Shown piece by piece: positions 23,435 to 34,517 of a DNA stretch of 64,000 nucleotides. Position numbers and translations under genes: made by a program. Origin of the DNA: Dysidea avara (Eukaryota; Porifera; Demospongiae; Dictyoceratida; Dysideidae); contig NC_089272.1 in the NCBI RefSeq assembly GCF_963678975.1, positions 4,274,359 through 4,338,358 on the forward strand, written 5' to 3'. The notes beneath the pieces are model-generated. The model searched no databases. It was given only the letters and a program-made list of their open reading frames with translations, and was not told the origin of the DNA. The number at the start of each line of letters is the position of its first letter. The stretch's first letter is position 1.

Positions 23435-23590
23435 TTACTGCAGTGTTGCTAGTCTACATGTCATTATTGTACCAGTTCAAAGTGGGCTCACACCATTGTA
23501 TCATTGACCATATTAAAGCTGTTCACATCCTGGAGGTCATTATCGGTGTAGAGCTATTGATATCATCATCTTGTCTTGTTTACTATATTG
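23435..23590 (+). CDS. TMEM192: TMEM192, exon 4 (TM3-TM4)
   Basis: Acceptor ctcctcatag and donor TATATTG|gtgagtg; 156 bases, phase 1 in and phase 1 out, matching both neighbours. Encodes TM3 (VTAVLLVYMSLLYQF) and, after a short polar loop (KVGSHHCIIDH), TM4 (LEVIIGVELLISSSCLVYYI). The four-segment plan and the loop lengths agree with TMEM192. Confidence 0.93.
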
Positions 23591-24353
23591 GTGAGTGAGA
23601 CAGTCTAACGTACATTCATTGAAATAATATTAAAACATCTGAGTTACGTACCTTCAAGGTTTTGAAATCAAAGCTGAGACAGATATTGACTTTTGATAAC
23701 GGCAACATTTTGACTCTAAATGAATAGAATTTTGAACATTGTTTGCCATTAGACGTTTTGTTAAAAAACATAACAAATCAAATGACTTACATAGTAATTT
23801 CTCAATTGGTATTCTGGTCACAGAAAATCAGGAAATAACGCACCAATGTATGAGTGGGGATTAATGTCAAGAATAATTGGTTAAGTTCACCAGTTGTGCA
23901 CACTCAAACAGGCTTACCACAAGACTTCACAGAATGGTTTAGGCATACAAACAGTGAGGAATCAAATGAACATTCACATTTGTCCCAGCCCTAAATCAAA
24001 AATGACTCACATGAAATAGTTACAATGATGTTAGTGCCAGTCAATGTGATGACAACATCGATATCTCATTGTTGAAATTTATTCAACCATTTGTTGGACG
24101 CCATCTCACAGCTTTCATTAATAAAGGTCACACCCTTTCATCAAATCTAATCTACATACCACTCTACTCTGCAAACCATGGAGCTTGAGACTTCCTTTTA
24201 ACATACCAAGAATAAAGAAATTAATTGTGTTTCTTTGTATGCTGTTCAGTTGTTGTTTGTAAGCTGGATGCTCTATAAGGGTGATTACACTATTAGAGTA
24301 TCTTATTTATTACACGCTTGATTTTTGCATTTATAACTCAATAAATTATTACA

Positions 24354-24840
24354 CAGTGGCTACTGACATCGATCGTTGATGTCAATAAGTGCCACCAAAA
24401 GCTATTGACAGTGTCAGTAGAACTGAAAAAGCTATTGACGCTGACCAAGCAACTCAAGTGTCAAATAGACTGTTTTTGGTGACTTTGAGTCAAGCTAGGG
24501 TTAGAGGGGGCAAAGCAACCGTCCCAGCAAAGCCGGGCCACCCTAGTTCACCTTGAACTCTCCAAAACTTACCTTCATACAGGCAGTGAGAGACTTAACA
24601 GGCAAACTTCAGCTTTAGGGTTGGGTTCAAGTCTTAGTAAATATAGCTAGCATCCTGGCTCATGTTTATAAGGTTGAATGGTTAGCATGGTGGACTAGAG
24701 CATAGGTAGTAGTAGTAGTCAAGGGTCGGAATCTGCTTTAGTGCAATTTTTGTTCTTTTTGTTTAAAAGTTTTTGCTGGTCAGTGTCGATAGCTGTAGAC
24801 AGCGCTTAATGACACCGACAATCAGTGTCAGTAGCCTCGG
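24354..24840. mobile_element. Non-autonomous element with GGCTACTGACA inverted ends
   Basis: Left cagtggctactgacatcgat and right tgtcagtagcctcgg are inverted and the similarity extends with gaps through gttgatgtcaataag / cgcttaatgacacc. A tRNA-like segment sits inside it. Confidence 0.6.
24672..24745 (+). repeat. tRNA-like segment (SINE head or tRNA fossil)
   Basis: TAGCATGGTGG (24,683-24,693) fits an RNA polymerase III A box and GGTCGGAATC (24,724-24,733) a slightly decayed B box at normal spacing. Between them is a tagtagtagtag run instead of a good anticodon arm. Not a functional tRNA gene. Confidence 0.45.
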
Positions 24841-25180
24841 CCAAATTTTAATTATTAGTTTTAAAAAGGACTATCTTGTGTTGATTAGTTTGTCTGAATA
24901 CTGATTTTCAACTTAAGTGTTTTACTAGTCTGGTGACTGCCGCATTACACACCTGTGCCAGTCTTATGGAAAACCGATGCGTCCAATCAAATCACTGGTA
25001 GATTAATTAATTCTATGACATGATCTCTGATACAACCAGTTTATCTGTCAGTATTGCACTGCAATTGTTATTGTGTTGATGCATGCTTTGAAATTACATG
25101 ATTACATTCTATTTTTTATTTTTAATATGGCTGTTCCCGGACTATAGCAAACCTTGATCTACACTCATGTACACGACTAC

Positions 25181-25816
25181 TAGTGTTGTGAAACTGGTAT
25201 TGTCTAGGTCAAGCCAATTATTGGCTAAGAAGCCTTTTAACCGGTTTTGCCCACCCACTTGGTAAACCATAAATTACCCCTGCTGACAAGTGTTAACATC
25301 ACAACATAACCTCAAAGCATGTGTAAATATGTGCTTGTAATAGCTGTTATGAGCCTTATCCGCAATTACGTCACAACGCAAAAATGGCGAAAAGTATGGG
25401 GGCCTTTTGTACAGAGAGCCATTGGGAAGAAACCAAAAGCAGACTGTAGGACTACTCGAGAAGTACGAAAATGCGTGCCCCTACATAGTAAGATAGTTAA
25501 TAAGCCTCACCAGAGTTTTCTCATGCTTTCTTCACGTGGAACATCTCGAAACGTTATCCCTTCCATACAAAGTATCCCACTTGGCCCCCACACTTTTCGC
25601 CATTTTTGCATTATTTTCGCATTGTGACGTAATTGCGGATAAGGCTCATTGTAAGGCAGGATGTTGATGGTCACTTTGGTACCACCCTAATGCTTCCAAA
25701 AGGCATGTTTAGTGCCATAATGTCTGCTAATTTACAATCAGACAATAACCGGTCAATATCCAATTATTCACCTTCCAATAACCGGTTTTTGTAAACTCTG
25801 CAGGTTCACAGCACTA
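25181..25816. mobile_element. hAT-like element with 8-bp target duplication, split by a MITE
   Basis: Ends TAGTGTTGTGAAACTGG and GCAGGTTCACAGCACTA, with subterminal accggtt words on both sides. Flanks acgactac (25,173-25,180) and atgactac (25,817-25,824) match at 7 of 8 bases. A diverged left end of the same family starts at about 36,954. Confidence 0.75.
25350..25648. mobile_element. MITE with TGAGCCTTATCC ends, copy 2
   Basis: Left tgagccttatccgcaattac and right gtaattgcggataaggctca are perfect inverses; the repeat continues through gtcacaa and atggcgaaaagt to gggggcc / ggccccc. Same family as 16,061-16,463. It sits in the middle of the hAT-like element at 25,181. An open frame of about 100 codons across it is incidental. 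Confidence 0.85.
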
Positions 25817-26131
25817 ATGACTACATGTTTGACTTTTGTGTTGTTACTCCATCATTATTACCCTCAACTACAAAACTTCCAATAGGTACTGTATTTCTGT
25901 ACTAGCTATACAAACAGCTTAAACATGTGCCATGGTGCAGGTGCAGTAAGATCGGATATCGTAATGCTATAAAAAGTTTCAAAGCAAGTCATACGTAGCT
26001 CTGTTTTTAAAACAATTGACAGCCTTAACCTATGTAGTGATCTGTCTAGATATATATGGTGCCTCATATTTTCTATAGTAACATAATGTAGATTCAGTTA
26101 CTTTGTACTGTACTTGTGTCTCATTTTACAG

Positions 26132-26237
26132 TTAGAACTGTCCAGTTCAATATGGCAAAGATGTTACCTGATGTTGTATTGGAGACTAATGTTGGACCTA
26201 GTTCAATGACAGTGTTGCCACCTGGTATAGGATTTAG
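26132..26237 (+). CDS. TMEM192: TMEM192, exon 5 (C-terminal cytosolic segment)
   Basis: Acceptor cattttacag, donor GGATTTAG|gtgagta; 106 bases. Encodes VRTVQFNMAKMLPDVV and a Ser/Pro-rich stretch ending PPGIGFR. This lines up with the R-R-F-N-K-A-K-P-x-P-D segment and the G-F-R motif that follows TM4 in vertebrate TMEM192. The intron after it is almost 8 kb and packed with transposons. Confidence 0.92.
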
Positions 26238-26339
26238 GTGAGTAGTGTGTATGATTGTGTGTAGTGTGTATACAAACAGTGGTAAATGTGGTTAAAAAAC
26301 AACATATGACATTATTATCAAACAGTACGTTTAAGTAGG

Positions 26340-26830
26340 GATTTCCCCAAAAATTTTGCATGCTGCCTAACATTCCGCCTTTGAAAATCATCCTAGAGAC
26401 ATCTTATGTGAAGAAAATCACCTTTACAGAATAGTACTAGTCCATATAATGTATGATGCAACAATAACAAACTCACCAGTGGGATGTGCCTTTTGGGGTT
26501 CCGACAAGTGTGGGCCCTCTTCGCCTTGTCTTTTATTTAGGCTGCTTGTCTTCTTCATCCAACGAAACCATATCAAGGCATTAATTTTCCATATCCTTTC
26601 TTTCAGCAGCATATTTAGATGCCACAGAATTACATGTATTACAAGTTACAGGGAGGTGTATTGGGCTTGTTAACGCTACATTTCTCATGTCACAAGCAGC
26701 TGTGGAGCTAGACATTGAAACACAGGGTTCTACAGAATTTAGAAACCCTCAGGCCCTGTTGCTCGTGCACCACAACACAGGGTTCCATTTCGATGTCTAA
26801 CTATTATGTAAACAAAATTACCTCACTCCT
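26340..26830 (+). repeat. Dispersed repeat family R2, copy 1 (inverse copy at 32,705-33,310)
   Basis: Blocks gcatgctgcctaacattccg, acaaactcaccagtgg, gttccgacaagtgtgggccc, gcattaattttc and gacattgaaacacagggttc recur in reverse order and orientation at 32,705-33,310. The second copy has a gagcgaagcgagg word in the same relative place. No coding sequence; class unknown. Confidence 0.6.
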
Positions 26831-26928
26831 TATTTGTATAGCTACCCTAATGCAACAGTCAAGAGTGAAATTCTAATAGAACAGTGACAAGTTACACTGT
26901 AGCTGAAAATACTAAAACTATTAAAAAT

Positions 26929-27135
26929 GAAGTAGGGATCTATGCAATAAAAAGTACTGAAACAAGAGATGAATGATGGTATTACAGCATAGCTCGGTTA
27001 CTTTGGCATTGAACAAAATAATTGTTATAGCTAACGGCCAAAGTAACGACTTTCCCACCGAGCTATGCTGTAATACCATCATTCATCTCTTGTTTCACTA
27101 CTTTTTATTGCATACAGTAGATCCCTACGTCATTT
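26929..27135. mobile_element. Foldback element with ~75-bp arms
   Basis: Left arm from gtagggatctatgcaataaa to agcatagctcggt; right arm is its near-perfect inverse (accgagctatgctgtaatac to agatccctac); the loop is about 50 bases. Decayed single-arm relatives occur at about 10,075, 30,575 and 37,985 (ggatcatggaaataaaaagt type). Confidence 0.8.
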
Positions 27136-27644
27136 TTTAAATTAACAATTTTTAAAAATATGCTATGCATGTACAGTATGTGAAGTTAATTAATTAATTA
27201 TTAATTAATTAACCCATTGCCAGCTGATTTCCTGGCGACTACTAGCCGAATTGCATCATATTACCCTTACCATACACAGAACTACTTAGTAACCATACAT
27301 CTAAATACTCACTATGAAATAAGGAACTCAATTGTGTTATTTTTGTTTACGTAATGCTAACCACAACGAAGTTATTACCCGGCAAAGTCTAAACATTGGT
27401 AAAAACCAGCCCAAACAAACAACGGAATCTTAACTATCTACAAATATGCCTTACACTCCAAAGAACTATTCCATACAGTTTACTTACAGTGCAATCCATT
27501 CCACAGCTAGTTTCTTCGTGATTTGTCCCATTTTTGTTGTCGTGCATGTGTATCTGCACTCGTGACCACCATGCCATGTCTGAGATAAAGCAGCCAACCG
27601 TTGACTTTACCTGTCTCCATCAATGTATAAAACTTTCTTTGTTA

Positions 27645-28294
27645 CAGGTTTTTGCAATTGAATTTGTCCCGTTTGCAATTGAGTTCATCGGCTTTTGCAA
27701 TTGAATTAGTCCCATTTGAAACTAAATTCGTTGCTTTTGCAACTGAATTCGTCCCGTTTTTGCAATAGAATTCGTCACTTTTGCAGCTCATAACAAGAAT
27801 GGCAACTTGAAAACATGGTGTAGCAAGCAGCTGCTACAAGGACTTGTTCAAGTACAACAATGGTAAACAACTCTTTATAAGGCAATGATTCTTCCTCTAC
27901 AGTCTATCCAGCAACATTCCAAACTCTACTATGCCATTCGTGATGGGTGTGGTCACTCATGAGCAAGCTAATTAATTTGTCAGACAGCTATCACTTTTGC
28001 GTACTACCAGCTTCTAGTGTCTCAACTCTCAAGTGTAACTCTCCATGGCATAAATAATTCATCCCTTAATCAATGGTTGGTTTCTTGGAGCCTTTTTTTT
28101 ACGACAAATTGTAATGCAAACGTGACAAATTCTATTGCAAAACCGATGAATTCAACTGCAAAACCAATGAATTCAATTGCAAAACCGACGAATTCAATTG
28201 CAAAACCGATGAATTCAATTGCAAAACTGATGAATTCAATTGCAAAACCAACGAATTCAATCGCAAACGTGATGAATTCAATTGCAAAAACCTG
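27645..28294. mobile_element. TA-flanked element with inverted arrays of a 21-bp repeat, copy 2
   Basis: Same termini as copy 1 (CAGGTTTTTGCA / TGCAAAAACCTG), flanked by TA at 27,643-27,644 and 28,295-28,296. The left array is short (about five diverged units), the right array about eight units. The 300-bp core aligns with copy 1 throughout, with small indels. It lies in TMEM192 intron 5. The open frames at 28,017-28,331 and its complement are products of the 21-bp periodicity. Confidence 0.87.
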
Positions 28295-28674
28295 TATTAA
28301 CAACTTGTTTTCAATTCAAAGAATGGTTTAATTCGCTAATTATGAAAGATTACATTTTTACGCTATTACATAACAAACGCACACTAGTCCAGGAAGGATC
28401 CAGTTATCCCAGTAACGGAGCCCCTATGGGAGTGTCCACTTTAGCACTAGCGCATCTCACTATTACACGCACTAAACAGTTTATAGTGAAGCTAGATTTT
28501 ATTTCCTGCGTGATTTATAATGCCATTCTGCCATATGGGGGCTACCGCCGTTAATGGGTCAAGGGAGTTCCTTTTAACTGATCTTTGTGGACAGACTCAA
28601 CCTGATATGGACATTTCTATCTAATTAGACGTATGGAGAGAATTACATACAGGGCCTTATCCATAGTGGAGTTA

Positions 28675-28920
28675 TGCTTGCTGGAAACACCAGTTAGTCA
28701 GTCAATTAGCAGAAGATTCAAAAAATTATAAATTACTTAGAGACTTGTTGGAAGGGTGTGTGTGAGACATCTATGGACTTCATTATACCTAACCAATGCT
28801 GCCAAGCTGTTGTGACAGAAAAGTGCATACTTTTCTTTATGATACACAGAGCCGCTGAGAACATGCAAAGCATGCCAACCTGGGGGGGGGTTGTGGGAGC
28901 ATGTTCCCCCTAGGAATAAA
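28675..28920 (+). repeat. R1 3' fragment followed by a G-tract hairpin
   Basis: cagttagtcagtcaattagc to ccaatgctgccaagctgttg matches the 3' part of R1. It is followed by a ggggggggg tract between gcatgcc and gggagcatgttccccc, which can fold back. Confidence 0.5.
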
Positions 28921-29537
28921 TGCTAGAGTGATTTTTAAATAGTTTATTAGAGTAGCTACTCTTTGTCTGACTGCTGTATTAGGGTAACTGTACTATTAAA
29001 GTATCTCAATCTTGATGTAAAAGTCACACTCTATACAAGCGCCCTATAAAATACATGTATTATAATAGCTTGCTGCACCTGGAAATATATAAGTTTGCTG
29101 GCTAACAGATGCTATCTCTTGATGAAGCTTCTTGTGTCTTTGAGTCTACAGGAAAGATTAACACTGTTGTACATTTGTTGTGTATGTGTGAATAATGTAG
29201 CTATGGGGCAGTTATGGGGCACTCATGGGACTCCTTACAAAGTAAAGCCTTGTAATCTTGCTGTTAATACACATGTGTGCTTTTAATCTGCCATGAATAT
29301 GGTTCTCCCTTGATTATTCGATCCCTTGGTACCAAGACATGTTCAGATAATCAAAAAGATAAGCCCATTCATATATGATGGTATATTTAAAGATTATTGC
29401 CAATGTAGGAATTTTCCCACTGAGCTATGCCAGTGTTTAATTTGGGGGGGGGGGGGGTGCTCACCCTCCCTTGACAAATTCTCTCCCTCCTCCTCTCTTA
29501 AACAATGGTTTAAATGAAAGTGTCTCAGGATGCATTA

Positions 29538-30179
29538 AGGCATGTCCACACGAATTCATATTAGGAGCCGGATGTAAAACGAATTCAGGCAATGCGTATT
29601 GAATCCAAATGTGAACGTGTCTACATGCATTATCGCGTAATTCGCACTATTGAATTTACTATTGTGGTAAACGGATAATTAAACGGTTGAGAAAACACTC
29701 ATTTGCGCCAACCAAGAGAAAAGTGAGTTTAACGATAGACTGAAAGGAATAGCTCGTAGTAATGCTTATACTTTTGTTTATAACGTACCGGAACTACGAG
29801 TAGAGTATGAAAGACTGCTGATGGTGCGTGATAGGTATGGGTCCGTTGTTCTTTCAAACTCTAAGGGCTAGCTACGATGTTGAAACACTGCTTCGACACG
29901 TCCCTGTGCTTTTATCACACTGAGCGCTTCTGTATTTCTACCCTGTGTCATTTACAAAAGTCACGCGCATACGTATCAAACCCTCAGGTGCTAACTAGCA
30001 TTGCATTATTATGACATAGCAAATCCCGATTCGCAACCAATTCGTATTCAAACCACCTGTAGAGGTGGATTCGTGTAATCCACTTTCAATTCAAATCGCC
30101 TTAATGCGCATTCCGTGTGGATGCGAATAATTCGAATCAATGCACATTCAATCATTATTTTTGTCATATGGACATGCCT
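29538..30179. mobile_element. PIF/Harbinger-like non-autonomous element with TTA duplication
   Basis: Ends AGGCATGTCCA and TGGACATGCCT, flanked by TTA on each side (29,535-29,537 and 30,180-30,182). A 3-bp TTA/TAA duplication is typical of PIF/Harbinger. Subterminal DNA is rich in gaattcg and attcgaat words in both orientations. No transposase. Confidence 0.75.
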
Positions 30180-30182
30180 TTA

Positions 30183-31640
30183 GAAGCAATCTAAAATGTA
30201 AAATTTCCTGGAGCCATAATGCACCACAAGCAATCTAAGCATTAAAAATGCAAAAAATTGGAGCGGCATATTATACATTCATACCTGAGAACACGCCAAA
30301 CACAAGTATAAAAGGCAAAATTTTTCTGGAGCGATTATTCTCAAGTACCTCAAAATGCACCAGAAGCAATTTAAGAGAGTCTAAAATACAAGGTTTTTTA
30401 CTATTCTCAGGTACTGTATCTCAGAAGTAATCTGACAGTCTAGTGGGCATGGCCCCTAAATGCTGTGCACATAAAGTAAGCCCAGAGATGATTACACTAC
30501 CACCCCATTTACTGTGTAGTTTGCCCCCCTCCTCCTCCCCCCTTTAGTTATTTCCTAGAGGAAGGCCTGTATGCTTTTGTTTCACTACATTTTATTGCTT
30601 GGATCCCTAAATTAATATTTTTTTATAGACTACAAGTTTGAAGCTGAAATTTGATTGGCTGAGTATGTGATTTGTAAATCCTGTAGTGTCACACTCGTGT
30701 CCAATAAAGACCACGTTCTGAGGTGATATGAAACACAGCAATTACGTGGCTGTAACATTGGCAACACATGGACATTTAAATGAATAGTAACAGTACTGAA
30801 TTAGAGGGAGGTGTAATGGGCTTGTTTGTACTAATCAACACTACATTTCTTGTTTACAAGCAGCTTTCAAGGCACAACAATGAGTTGTAGTCCAATTAGT
30901 TATACTTCACAACATCACACTACAAGCAGGCACCTGTAACATTGGCACTGCATGGGCTTTTAAATGGACCACTGCACTCAAGTGCTAGTCCAGGGCCTTC
31001 GAGTTTTCTAAATCCCATGGAACCCTGGTTCTTGATGTCTAACTATCTAATACTACTTTACTTGGTGTTTTGTTATAACATACAGCTGTACAGGTGCGAC
31101 TGTTCTATTAGGGTGACTGCTGTATTAGAGTAGCTTTACTTACCTGGGAGCATGTCCGTATTTTCACAGTGCCATTATACAGTAGGGTTGAGGCTTAAAG
31201 CTTCGTTCGGTTTCGTAACATTCAGATGCTGCTTTATCCCATCAAAGCTTTGTTACCATGGATACTAACAATTTAAACCAGTTGCACAAGTAATGTCACT
31301 CCTTGTGGAAGCTGTCATTTACATATTTTTTGGTGTAGTTATAGTTTACAAATGGTTTTACTAGAGCTACAGTGTATAACAAAGTGTAGGAGTTTGTACT
31401 ACAGCGTACACCATAATGATCATCAATTGTGTTCATTAATTGCAGACATGATATTTGTAACAAAGCTTCAGAAACATTTTCTATAAAAGCTTCAGAGGAT
31501 GTATTTGTATATTTGTTCCAACCCTATTATACAACTAGACCAATAATGCGGGGGTGTAGTCATTGTGATCAGGTAAATAGATTATTAAGAGATGTAGTCC
31601 CCGTGCTCAATTGCTATTATCAACCAAAATCATTTTCATC
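30183..31640. other. No gene seen; short repeats only
   Basis: Includes cagaagcaatctaa-type short repeats (30,180-30,430), a fragment of the foldback family (30,575-30,620), and two attagagta motifs (31,096-31,130). No supported exon. Confidence 0.5.
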
Positions 31641-31649
31641 TTAATAAGC

Positions 31650-32230
31650 AGGAGTTTTGGTATGTGCTCCACTGGCGGTTTGGATGGACATTACTGGCCA
31701 CTGTTTGTATGGCACAACATACACCGCTGACTATGCAATGATATGTCAACATGGTGGTTTGACTTTTGTTTGTCACAATGACCTGTATGGCATATTACAG
31801 CTGAGTTGCTTTCAAATGTTTGTAATAGTGTTGCTATTGAGCCACCTCTCAGTGGAGAAGTACTTATTATTGGATCCAGCTAGCCGACAAGATGACACCA
31901 GAGTTGACATCCATGCTCATGGTTTTTGTGCCTTTTTGATCTAAGGGTTTTTCACCCAAATGCACAGAGCTACCGCAATATATCGATACCATCTGTGTAT
32001 TGACATTACAAGATGCAGAAGAATAGGGATTATGGCGACCGAGTTCGTGAGATGGAGCTTTTTTTACTTCATTGATTTTTACAACAACTGGGGGCATGTA
32101 ATCATTTTTTATTGCCAGCTTGCTGAGCTACTCTCAAAACCAATGTCTTATCCTACAGTATCACTTTGGAGTGGCTTCACTGCACCCTATATTTTCCTCA
32201 TTTGTTGAGGTCAGTGACAATGTGTATTCC
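31650..32230 (+). pseudogene. Fossil C-terminal domain of a non-LTR (LINE-type) retrotransposon protein
   Basis: In shifting frames it spells conserved blocks of a domain found at the end of reverse-transcriptase proteins in many invertebrate genomes: YGTTYTADYAMICQHGG with a following HNDL (cysteine-containing block), RVDIHAHGF, then in another frame VFHPNAQSYRN and NRDYGDRVREME, and finally QLAELLSK. At least three frame changes and stops separate the blocks, so it is dead. The reverse transcriptase core is not seen upstream. Identification rests on remembered motif order, not a search. Confidence 0.65.
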
Positions 32231-32264
32231 AAGGAAGTCACTTCATATCTTATAGGTCATCACA

Positions 32265-32689
32265 TAGTCTGGCAGCACCTGCCCCTTCAATTATAGAGTA
32301 ATAGTCTAGTCTAGTATATGGTACTTGTGCTACTATCACTATAGTGATAGAGCCAATCAAATTGCAGTATCCAGTTTAAATAAGTATTTGTGATGTAAAA
32401 CATGTAGTTTGCGCCATGAATAACACAATAACTATGGCAACCGAATTCGGAATAGTTAGAAACAGCTGATACTCTCCGAGCGAGACTCCGAGATACACAT
32501 GCCATAAAGACTTACATTGAGAAGTATGAAGTTTTGTGCTTTCTTCACCGAGTTGCAACAGCCTGAACAGGTAATTTATTACATCATGCACAATGTGAAA
32601 CCACATTTGAATTCCGGTAGTACAAGTACTGTATTCTACGGTCACCAGATCCTTACTCTAAATGTGAAGGGGCGGGCGCTGCCAGACTA
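32265..32689. mobile_element. Non-autonomous TIR element with 9-bp target duplication
   Basis: Ends TAGTCTGGCAGCACCTGCCC and GGGCGGGCGCTGCCAGACTA are inverted, continuing to cttca / tgaag. The 9-mer GTCATCACA is duplicated (32,256-32,264 and 32,690-32,698). Nine bases suggest MULE-like; if the first base is counted in the element it would be an 8-bp hAT site. Confidence 0.78.
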
Positions 32690-32704
32690 GTCATCACATG
32701 CATC

Positions 32705-33310
32705 CTCAGGTCCAGAGATAGGCCTCGTAAGTGGCCCTAGGGACATTTAGAAACCTGAAAGGCCCTGTGTTGTGGCACACGAGCGAAGCGAGGGTGCTAC
32801 CGAGCCTGAGGGTTTTTAAATTCCATAAAACCCTGTGTTTCGATGTCTACAGGATTTAGATACCTGTAAGTAGCCAATGAAATTCGAGTATTTCAACTTG
32901 CTGTGGTATAAATAATTTTGAGGCATCTAAATAAGTGTTGATACAGAAAATTAATGCCTGGTTTCATTGCATCAAGAAGAAGACACAACTAGCCTGATTG
33001 AAGATAAAAAGGAAAGACAAGGCACAGAGGGCACACACTCATTGAAACCCCAAAAGAAACATGCCACTAGTGAGTTTATTATTGTGGTGTGAAATGGTAC
33101 CTGTGTGCTGTTTCATTTGGTTTTTAGCCTCATGACTGTGGTCAGGCAGGCAGACAGACAAAAATTTGAGCTTTGGTGATAAAAATTTCTACCTGTGTGT
33201 TGTTATAACGCTATATTTGATGTAAATGTTTTTCCGTAAAGGTGATTTTTGTCGTGTAAGATGTATCTAGGATGGTTTTTAAAAGTGACATTTTAGGCAG
33301 TGCCCTAAAA
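32705..33310 (-). repeat. Dispersed repeat family R2, copy 2
   Basis: Inverse of 26,340-26,830: gggttttatg-type cattgaaacacaggg word, gcatctaaat, attaatgcctggtttc, gacaaggcacagagggcaca, catgccactagtgagttt and taggatggtttt recur in mirror order. Together the two copies form a 6-kb-spaced inverted pair in the large TMEM192 intron. Confidence 0.6.
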
Positions 33311-34200
33311 CAGATCTAAGATACTTAAACAGAAGTAGAAATCAGATCCCTGTTTAAACATAACAACATTAACAAATGTATTTGCACATTGTGTAAATTG
33401 TATCAGAATGTTGCCACCCTTCTTGACCTTCCCACACATTTAATACAAGTGTTTCCTAATACCAAATATCTAAATAGTGCCAGGATGGAAAATGGTGTGT
33501 AGCAATTTACTTTTAAGTGTGACAACTGTAATGAACTCTTACTATCTCTACTTTAATACAATTCCATTAGATTCCACTGTATACCTTCAGACTTGGCAAA
33601 GCGTACACAATATAGTTTTGTGGTGTTGCCCTATTTACATTATGCTACAATACAATTTGAAATAAATTGCATATAAATACTCTCCATATATCATCCTATT
33701 CACTTACATTGGTTCTTCACTATCCTTAGCGAAGTTGGTATCTAAATAATTAGACTCTTGTTGCCCTTCACCAACTGAAAGGCAAGTCTGCAGAACTACA
33801 AGGAGTGTTTACTTGGAATGTACACATTATATTGGGTTCGTGAACAGTCCTGTGTTATTACTAGTATATTGTATGTTCTAATAGAGCAGTCGTGTATAAT
33901 ATTTATACATTCGAGTAGTTTGCCTAAAAAGTGTGAGGCAAAGTTAATATCCGATATAGTTAATCAGACAAGTGGGATAGGTTCCAACCACCAGTCCATC
34001 ACTGTTTATGCATCATCCTTTTTAGCCCCCCCCCACAATTTGATTGCTATATGCACCCATTATCCACAGTAGTCCTTGATACAGCCACTACTAATGCATT
34101 GACTGCAGTGCATATCAGTGTACATAAAGTAACAGTGTAAACACCACAAACAATGCTAGCATTTCATTTATATTGTGGGTCCATTAATTTTAATATTTAG
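33311..34200. other. TMEM192 intron end; no other feature seen
   Basis: AT-rich intronic DNA up to the taatatttag acceptor. Contains one attctaatagagcagtc motif at about 33,878. No coding sequence recognised. Confidence 0.5.
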
Positions 34201-34324
34201 GGAAGGTGAAGACATGGATGAATTATTAGAGAAACAAGCAGATATGATTCGTTACCTACAACAGCACAATGCTAATCTTGAGAGACGATTACTATACTTA
34301 CAACAAACGCAACATCACTCTTGA
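34201..34324 (+). CDS. TMEM192: TMEM192, last exon (C-terminal coiled coil, stop)
   Basis: Starts after taatatttag and joins exon 5 in phase (AG|G gives Arg). Encodes a short coiled-coil tail, DELLEKQADMIRYLQQHNAN then LERRLLYLQQ, stop at 34,322-34,324. The family signature is E-x-x-E-K-Q-x-D-x-I-x-Y-L-x-x-H-N-x-x-L-x-x-R-L-L, fully present here. It is followed by AT-rich DNA and, within 200 bases, by the end of a convergent minus-strand gene. Confidence 0.94.
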
Positions 34325-34517
34325 TCATGTGACATGTGTATAATGTACCCAGTGTGTAATTTGATGTATTGTACTACAGATAATAAGATGACTGACAAGA
34401 ATATAGTAATATAAGCACATAATATAATATGTACATGACGGTAAATATACAACTGATGAGTAACAACAAATAATTATAAGATATTGACTTACTACAATTC
34501 TGTATGTAGTTGACTGG

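Noticed and set aside
24672..24745. Functional tRNA gene
   Set aside because: A and B boxes are recognisable but the acceptor stem and anticodon arm do not fold; better explained as a SINE or tRNA fossil.
25319..25627. 102-codon frame
   Set aside because: Spans most of a MITE with long inverted ends; no similarity to a protein.
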